Shown: one piece after another, positions 15,132-18,911 of the stretch | How the letters are laid out: every line of letters starts with the position of its first letter | How positions within the stretch are numbered: the first letter of the stretch is position 1 | NCBI GenBank assembly: GCA_964481035.1 | Contig: CAYZSE010000064.1 | Span: forward strand, 1 to 18,911 | DNA length: 18,911 nucleotides | From: JAAAPF01 sp964481035 | Lineage (GTDB): Bacteria; Pseudomonadota; Alphaproteobacteria; Geminicoccales; Geminicoccaceae | Direction of reading: 5' to 3' | Position numbers and translations under genes: made by a program | Notes under the pieces: model-generated | Databases searched by the model: none | What the model saw: the letters and a program-made list of their open reading frames with translations, nothing else | Told to the model about the DNA's origin: nothing

Positions 15132-16159
15132 CCGGCGAGCTCGACCACTTCAAGATCATCTTGGCGCAAGCGGCGGACGGACGGGCGCTCTCGCGCGAGC
15201 AGGCGCGCACGGTCTTCGACCTGATGATGCAGGGCGACGCGACGCCGTCGCAGATCGGCGGCCTGCTCATGGCGCTCCGGGTGCGTGGCGAGACCGTCGA
15301 CGAGATCGCCGCCGGGGCCGAGGCGATGCGTGCGCGCATGGTCCCCGTCGCCGCACCTGCGGGCGCCATCGACACCTGCGGCACCGGCGGGGACGGGGCC
15401 GGCACCGTCAATATCTCGACCACCGCCGCGCTCGTCGTCGCCGCCTGCGGGGTCAAGGTCGCCAAGCACGGCAACCGCAGCCTCAGCTCGAAATCCGGCT
15501 CCGCGGAGGTGCTCACCGCCCTCGGCGTCGACATCGAGCTCGACCCGGAGGTGATCGCCCGCTGCATCGACCAGGCCGGCATCGGCTTCATGATGGCGCC
15601 GCGCCACCATGGCGCCATGCGCCACGTCGCCGGCCCACGCATGGAGCTCGGCACCCGCACGATCTTCAATCTCCTGGGTCCATTGTGCAATCCGGCGGGT
15701 GTCCGGCGCCAGCTCCTGGGCGTCTTCGACCCGCGCTGGCTGGAGCCGATGGCGCGGGTGCTCGCGGCCCTCGGCAGCGAGAAGGCCTGGGTCGTGCACG
15801 GCACGGGCGGGCTCGACGAGCTTTCGCCGGAAGGCGCGACCGAGGTCGCGGAACTCGCCGACGGCCGGGTCCGCCGCTTTCTGGTGACGCCCGCCGACGC
15901 CGGGCTCGAAGCCCATCCGACGGCCGCATTGACAGGCGGCGAGCCCGCCGAGAACGCCTTGCTGCTGCGCCGCGTGCTCGACGGGGCCGAGGGCGCCTAC
16001 CGGGACGCCGTGCTGCTCTCGGCGGCGGCGGCGCTCGTCGTCGCCGACGCGGTGCCGGACCTCGCCGCCGGTGCTGAGCTCGCCGCCCGGCGCATCGACG
16101 ACGGCAGCGCCCGGGCGGTGCTCGACCGTCTCATCCAAGCGAGCCGCGACCATGGCTGA
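15128..16159 (+). CDS. trpD: Anthranilate phosphoribosyltransferase
   Basis: TrpD transfers the phosphoribosyl group of PRPP to anthranilate. The 343 residues show the helical N-terminal domain and then the PRPP-binding CGTGGDG at 84-90 followed by TVNIST. KHGNRS is at 113-118 with SSKSGSAEVL after it, and FNLLGPLCNPA lies in the middle of the protein; all are conserved in this family. The start at 15128 is fixed by the ATGA overlap with trpG and by the normal N-terminal length. The frame is open upstream inside trpG, but that part is a shadow. The stop overlaps the trpC start by eight bases. Confidence 0.97.
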   Translation: MTGELDHFKIILAQAADGRALSREQARTVFDLMMQGDATPSQIGGLLMALRVRGETVDEIAAGAEAMRARMVPVAAPAGAIDTCGTGGDGAGTVNISTTAALVVAACGVKVAKHGNRSLSSKSGSAEVLTALGVDIELDPEVIARCIDQAGIGFMMAPRHHGAMRHVAGPRMELGTRTIFNLLGPLCNPAGVRRQLLGVFDPRWLEPMARVLAALGSEKAWVVHGTGGLDELSPEGATEVAELADGRVRRFLVTPADAGLEAHPTAALTGGEPAENALLLRRVLDGAEGAYRDAVLLSAAAALVVADAVPDLAAGAELAARRIDDGSARAVLDRLIQASRDHG

Positions 16160-16955
16160 CGTTCTCGACCGGATCCTCGAGGCCAAGCGCGCCGAGGTCG
16201 CCGCGCGCAAGGCCGCGCGCTCGCAGGCCGACCTCGAGGCCGAAATCCTTGACGAGGCGCCCCGCGACTTCGAGGAGGCGCTCGGCGCGGCGGCGGACGA
16301 GGACGGCCTCGCGCTGATCGCCGAGATCAAGAAGGCGTCGCCGAGCAAGGGGCTGATCCGTGCGGATTTCGATCCGGTGAGCCTGGCTCGCGCCTACGCG
16401 GCGGGCGGTGCCACGTGCCTTTCCGTCCTGACCGACGGCCCGTTCTTCCAGGGCGACGACGCGCACCTCGTCGAGGCTCGCGGCGCCGTGGGCCTGCCGG
16501 TGCTGCGCAAGGACTTCGTCGTCGATCCCTGGCAGGTCTACGAGAGCCGCGTGCTCGGCGCCGACTGCATCCTCGTCATCCTCGCCGCCATCGACGACGA
16601 CGGGCTCGCCCTCGACCTCGTCATGGCAGCCCGCGATCTCGACATGGCCGCGCTCGTCGAGGTCCACGACGAGGACGAGCTCGACCGCGCGCTCGCCCTG
16701 CCCACACCGCTCGTCGGCATCAACAACCGCGACCTCAAGACCTTGAAGATCGACCTGGGGACGACCGAGCGCCTCGCGCCGCGGGTCACCCCGGACCGCA
16801 TCCTCGTCTGCGAGAGCGGGCTTCACACCCACGACGACCTCCTGCGTATGGCGGCTGCGGGCCCGCGCGCGTTTCTCGTCGGCGAGAGCTTGATGCGCGA
16901 GGCCGACGTCGCCGCCGCGACCCGTCGGCTCCTGGGGCGCTGGCCGACGTCATGA
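16152..16955 (+). CDS. trpC: Indole-3-glycerol phosphate synthase
   Basis: TrpC closes the indole ring from carboxyphenylaminodeoxyribulose phosphate with loss of CO2. The 267-residue TIM barrel has the catalytic Glu58 and Lys60 in AEIKKASPSKG, Lys120 in VLRKDFVVD, INNRDLKT in the middle, and CESGL and VGESLM toward the C terminus. It is the stand-alone enzyme, with no TrpF domain fused. The ATG at 16152 overlaps the end of trpD by eight bases and lacks a strong ribosome site. The reading frame is open further upstream, inside trpD. Its stop overlaps moaC as ATGA. The order trpG-trpD-trpC-moaC-moeA-lexA is a familiar alphaproteobacterial arrangement. Confidence 0.97.
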   Translation: MADVLDRILEAKRAEVAARKAARSQADLEAEILDEAPRDFEEALGAAADEDGLALIAEIKKASPSKGLIRADFDPVSLARAYAAGGATCLSVLTDGPFFQGDDAHLVEARGAVGLPVLRKDFVVDPWQVYESRVLGADCILVILAAIDDDGLALDLVMAARDLDMAALVEVHDEDELDRALALPTPLVGINNRDLKTLKIDLGTTERLAPRVTPDRILVCESGLHTHDDLLRMAAAGPRAFLVGESLMREADVAAATRRLLGRWPTS

Positions 16956-17440
16956 GCGGCGAGCTCACCCATTTCGACGCCGCCGGCAACGCCCGCATGG
17001 TCGACGTCGGCGACAAGGAGGCCACCGACCGGCTCGCCACCGCCGAGGCGGTCGTGCGGATGGCGCCTGCGACGCTCGACCGCATCGCGGCGCGCGGCTT
17101 CGCCAAGGGCGACGTTCTCGCCGTGGCCCAACTCGCCGGCATCATGGGGGCGAAGCGGACGCCGGATCTCATCCCCCTCTGCCACCCCCTGAGCCTCGAC
17201 AAGGTCGAGGTGACGCTCGCGCCCGAGCCGGCCGCGTCGTCCTTGCGGATTACCGCGACCTGCCGCGTGCGCGGGCGGACCGGGGTCGAGATGGAGGCGC
17301 TGACCGCCGTGACGACGGCGGCCTTGACCGTCTACGACATGTGCAAGGCCGTCGACCGCGGCATGGTCATCGACGGCGTGCGCCTGGTGCGCAAGGAAGG
17401 CGGGCGGTCGGGCGTCTACACCGCCGAGCCGACCCCGTGA
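16952..17440 (+). CDS. moaC: Cyclic pyranopterin monophosphate synthase
   Basis: MoaC converts the 3',8-cyclo-GTP made by MoaA to cyclic pyranopterin monophosphate, the first pterin of molybdenum cofactor synthesis. The 162-residue protein has LIPLCHPLSLDKVEV (73-87), GVEMEALTAV (111-120) and YDMCKAVDRGM (128-138). Asp129 and Lys132 in the last motif correspond to the active-site pair known from Escherichia coli MoaC. The start is fixed by the ATGA overlap with trpC and by the family N terminus LTHFDAAGNARMVDV. The stop overlaps the moeA GTG. Confidence 0.97.
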   Translation: MSGELTHFDAAGNARMVDVGDKEATDRLATAEAVVRMAPATLDRIAARGFAKGDVLAVAQLAGIMGAKRTPDLIPLCHPLSLDKVEVTLAPEPAASSLRITATCRVRGRTGVEMEALTAVTTAALTVYDMCKAVDRGMVIDGVRLVRKEGGRSGVYTAEPTP

Positions 17441-18651
17441 TCTCCGTCGAGGAGGCCGAGGAGCGGATCCGCCGGGCTCTCTCGCCGACGCCGTTGGAAT
17501 GGGTCGACGTCGCCTCGGCCGGCGGTCGTGTCCTCGCCCAGCCGCTCGCGGGCCTGCGCGACCAGCCGGCCGGCGACGTCTCGGCGATGGACGGCTACGC
17601 CGTGCGCGCGGGCGAGGCCCGGGCCGGGGCGCGGCTCGTGGTCGAGGGCGAGGTCGCGGCCGGCCAGGCGGACGAGCGGCCCCTGGCGGCCGGCACGGCC
17701 CGGCGGATCTTCACCGGCGGCCTCGTGCCCGCCGGGGCCGATACCATCCTCATCCAAGAGGACGCGCGACGCGCGGGCGACCGGGTCGAGGTCCTTGCGA
17801 GCGCGGCACCCGATCGCCACATCCGCCGCCACGGCCAGGACTTCACCGCCGGCGCCGTCATGCTCGAGGCCGGCCGCCGGCTCGGTGCCCGCGACCTCGG
17901 TCTCGCCGTGGCGCTCGGCCATGGTCACGTCCCCGTGCGGCGCCGGCCGCGGGTCGGCATCGCCGGCACCGGCGACGAGCTGGTGGCCCCGGGCCTGCCG
18001 ACGACCAAGGCGCAGGTGCCGAATTCGAACGCGGTGGCGCTCGCCGCCGCCGTGCGGAGCTTCGGCGGTGCACCGCACGACCTCGGCATCGTCCGCGACC
18101 GGCCGGAGGAGATGGCGGCGCTGGCCGAGCGAGCGCAGGGGCTCGATCTGCTGGTCACCACCGGTGGCGCCTCGGTGGGCGACCACGACCTCGTGCGCAG
18201 CGCGCTGGGCGCCGTGGGGCTCGAGCTCGACTTCTGGAAGATCGCCATGCGGCCCGGCAAGCCGCTGCTGTTCGGGCGCCTCGGCGAGGTGCCGGTCCTG
18301 GGCCTGCCGGGCAATCCCGTCTCGGCGCTCGTGTGCACGCTCCTCTTCGTCCGGGCGGCGCTGGAGCGGCTGTGCGGTGCGGCGCCCAGCAGCCTGCCGC
18401 TCGAGCCGGCCGAGCTCGCGACCGCGCTGCAGGCCAATGGCGACCGGCAGGATTTCGTTCGCGGCCGGCTGCAGGCGCCCTTCGATCCGCACGGCCCACC
18501 GCGCGTCCGACCGGCCGAACGCCAGGACAGCGCCATGCTGGCGGCGCTGGCGCAGGCCGATTGCCTCGTCGTGCGGCCCGCTTTCGACCCACCAGCGGCG
18601 CCGGGCTCTCTCGTAAAAGTAGTGCGTTTCACCGCTTTCGCCGGCTTCTGA
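17437..18651 (+). CDS. moeA: Molybdopterin molybdenumtransferase
   Basis: MoeA inserts molybdate into adenylated molybdopterin to give the finished molybdenum cofactor. The 404 residues carry all the family marks: SAMDGYAV (49-56), RIFTGGLVPAGAD near 90-102, GTGDEL (177-182), PNSN (195-198), TTGGASVGDHD (241-251), KIAMRPGKP (268-276) and LPGNPVSALV (290-299). The start is a GTG at 17437 overlapping the moaC stop as GTGA. The open frame upstream lies within moaC and is not coding. No strong ribosome site is visible, so coupling to moaC is likely. It is the last gene of the overlapping chain; 144 bases then lead to lexA. Confidence 0.97.
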   Translation: MISVEEAEERIRRALSPTPLEWVDVASAGGRVLAQPLAGLRDQPAGDVSAMDGYAVRAGEARAGARLVVEGEVAAGQADERPLAAGTARRIFTGGLVPAGADTILIQEDARRAGDRVEVLASAAPDRHIRRHGQDFTAGAVMLEAGRRLGARDLGLAVALGHGHVPVRRRPRVGIAGTGDELVAPGLPTTKAQVPNSNAVALAAAVRSFGGAPHDLGIVRDRPEEMAALAERAQGLDLLVTTGGASVGDHDLVRSALGAVGLELDFWKIAMRPGKPLLFGRLGEVPVLGLPGNPVSALVCTLLFVRAALERLCGAAPSSLPLEPAELATALQANGDRQDFVRGRLQAPFDPHGPPRVRPAERQDSAMLAALAQADCLVVRPAFDPPAAPGSLVKVVRFTAFAGF

Positions 18652-18652
18652 G

Positions 18653-18681
18653 GACCAAATTGCCACCTGCGGGTGGTGGTC
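18653..18681 (+). other. Hairpin just after moeA
   Basis: CCACC at 18663-18667 and GGTGG at 18672-18676 pair around a TGCG loop. The outer GACCA (18653-18657) and TGGTC (18677-18681) extend the stem, with a five-base bulge. There is no T run, so this is not a standard intrinsic terminator. It could protect the 3' end of the moeA message or be chance. Confidence 0.35.
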
Positions 18682-18737
18682 GACGTTATACCGACGCGTT
18701 AATCAAGAAACTGTCACGGCTTTCGAGTGGCACGGGA

Positions 18738-18766
18738 TTGACCGAAATCAGGAACGTATGTAGAAC
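18738..18766 (+). promoter_or_regulatory. lexA promoter
   Basis: TTGACC (18738-18743), exactly 17 bases and TAGAAC (18761-18766) form a good sigma-70-type promoter. A start near 18773 would give a leader of about 23 bases. The -10 lies within the LexA box. Confidence 0.75.
18752..18766 (+). promoter_or_regulatory. LexA-binding SOS box
   Basis: GAAC at 18752-18755 and GAAC at 18763-18766 are separated by seven bases. This is exactly the direct-repeat GAAC-N7-GAAC operator of alphaproteobacterial LexA. Overlap with the -10 element implies that LexA represses its own gene by blocking RNA polymerase. Confidence 0.88.
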
Positions 18767-18795
18767 ATAAAGCGCTCACACGGGGGAGAACGCCA

Positions 18796-18911
18796 TTGCT
18801 CACGCCACGGCAGAACCAACTGCTACGATTCATCCATCAGCACGTTGCCCGTCACGGCATCTCGCCGTCTTTCGAGGAAATGCGGGATGCGCTCAACTTG
18901 AAATCGAAATC
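18796..18911 (+). CDS. lexA: SOS repressor LexA, N-terminal part (cut by window edge)
   Basis: LexA represses DNA-damage genes and cleaves itself when RecA is activated. The 38 codons present give LTPRQNQLLRFIHQ, then GISPSFEEMRDAL and LKSKS. This is the N-terminal winged helix-turn-helix of LexA, including the recognition-helix region. The protease domain is outside the window. No ATG is available at the right place. A TTG at 18796-18798 begins the conserved first residue pattern (M-L-T) and follows a strong GGGGGAGA site at 18782-18789, so a TTG start is called. The gene has its own promoter and SOS box upstream and lies 144 bases after moeA. Confidence 0.92.
   Translation, partial: MLTPRQNQLLRFIHQHVARHGISPSFEEMRDALNLKSK

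Noticed and set aside
14927..18666. Minus-strand open frames opposite trpD, trpC and moeA, the longest being 473 and 416 codons
   Set aside because: Same reason: they lie opposite genes with complete catalytic motifs, and their own translations look random.
1..18911. Search for a new defence, mobile or biosynthetic system, tRNA genes, CRISPR or insertion sequences
   Set aside because: Nearly all the sequence is accounted for by conserved core genes in a familiar order. The gaps are short (at most 144 bases) and hold no repeats or frames that would suggest such a system.

Overview
The window is a very GC-rich housekeeping stretch from an alphaproteobacterium, probably Rhodospirillales-like although I cannot name a genus. 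Three points support this: the gene order eno-ftsB-pdhA-pdhB-pdhC-lpdA-lipA, a pyruvate dehydrogenase E1-beta that carries its own lipoyl domain, and an SOS box of the alphaproteobacterial type (GAAC-N7-GAAC) in front of lexA. It holds 17 complete genes, with one partial gene at each edge (lipA on the left, lexA on the right). I see no mobile element, RNA gene, CRISPR array or phage gene.

The genes form two divergent blocks that start from a 141-bp region at 10934-11074. The minus-strand block runs leftward as tpiA, secG, pyrG, kdsA, eno, ftsB, pdhA, pdhB, pdhC, lpdA and lipA. It covers lower glycolysis (triosephosphate isomerase, enolase), the pyruvate dehydrogenase complex with its E3 and the enzyme that makes its lipoyl cofactor, CTP and Kdo synthesis for lipid A and LPS, a Sec translocon subunit and a divisome protein. 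The plus-strand block runs rightward as ppiD, trpE, trpG, trpD, trpC, moaC and moeA, almost entirely with overlapping stop and start codons. lexA follows under its own SOS-controlled promoter. The trp genes supply anthranilate synthase and the next steps to indole-glycerol phosphate; trpF, trpB and trpA are not here. moaC and moeA belong to molybdenum cofactor synthesis.

I found no convincing new multi-gene system. The observations worth checking are regulatory or evolutionary. They are a terminator-shaped hairpin with six T inside the last codons of ppiD, just before the trpE start; a 71-bp tract that is identical between the lipoyl domains of pdhB and pdhC; a stop-free same-frame spacer of 27-bp GC palindromic repeats between pdhA and pdhB; a cluster of dyad symmetries before pdhA; a palindrome between the candidate -35 and -10 elements of tpiA; and a lexA promoter whose -10 lies inside the SOS box.
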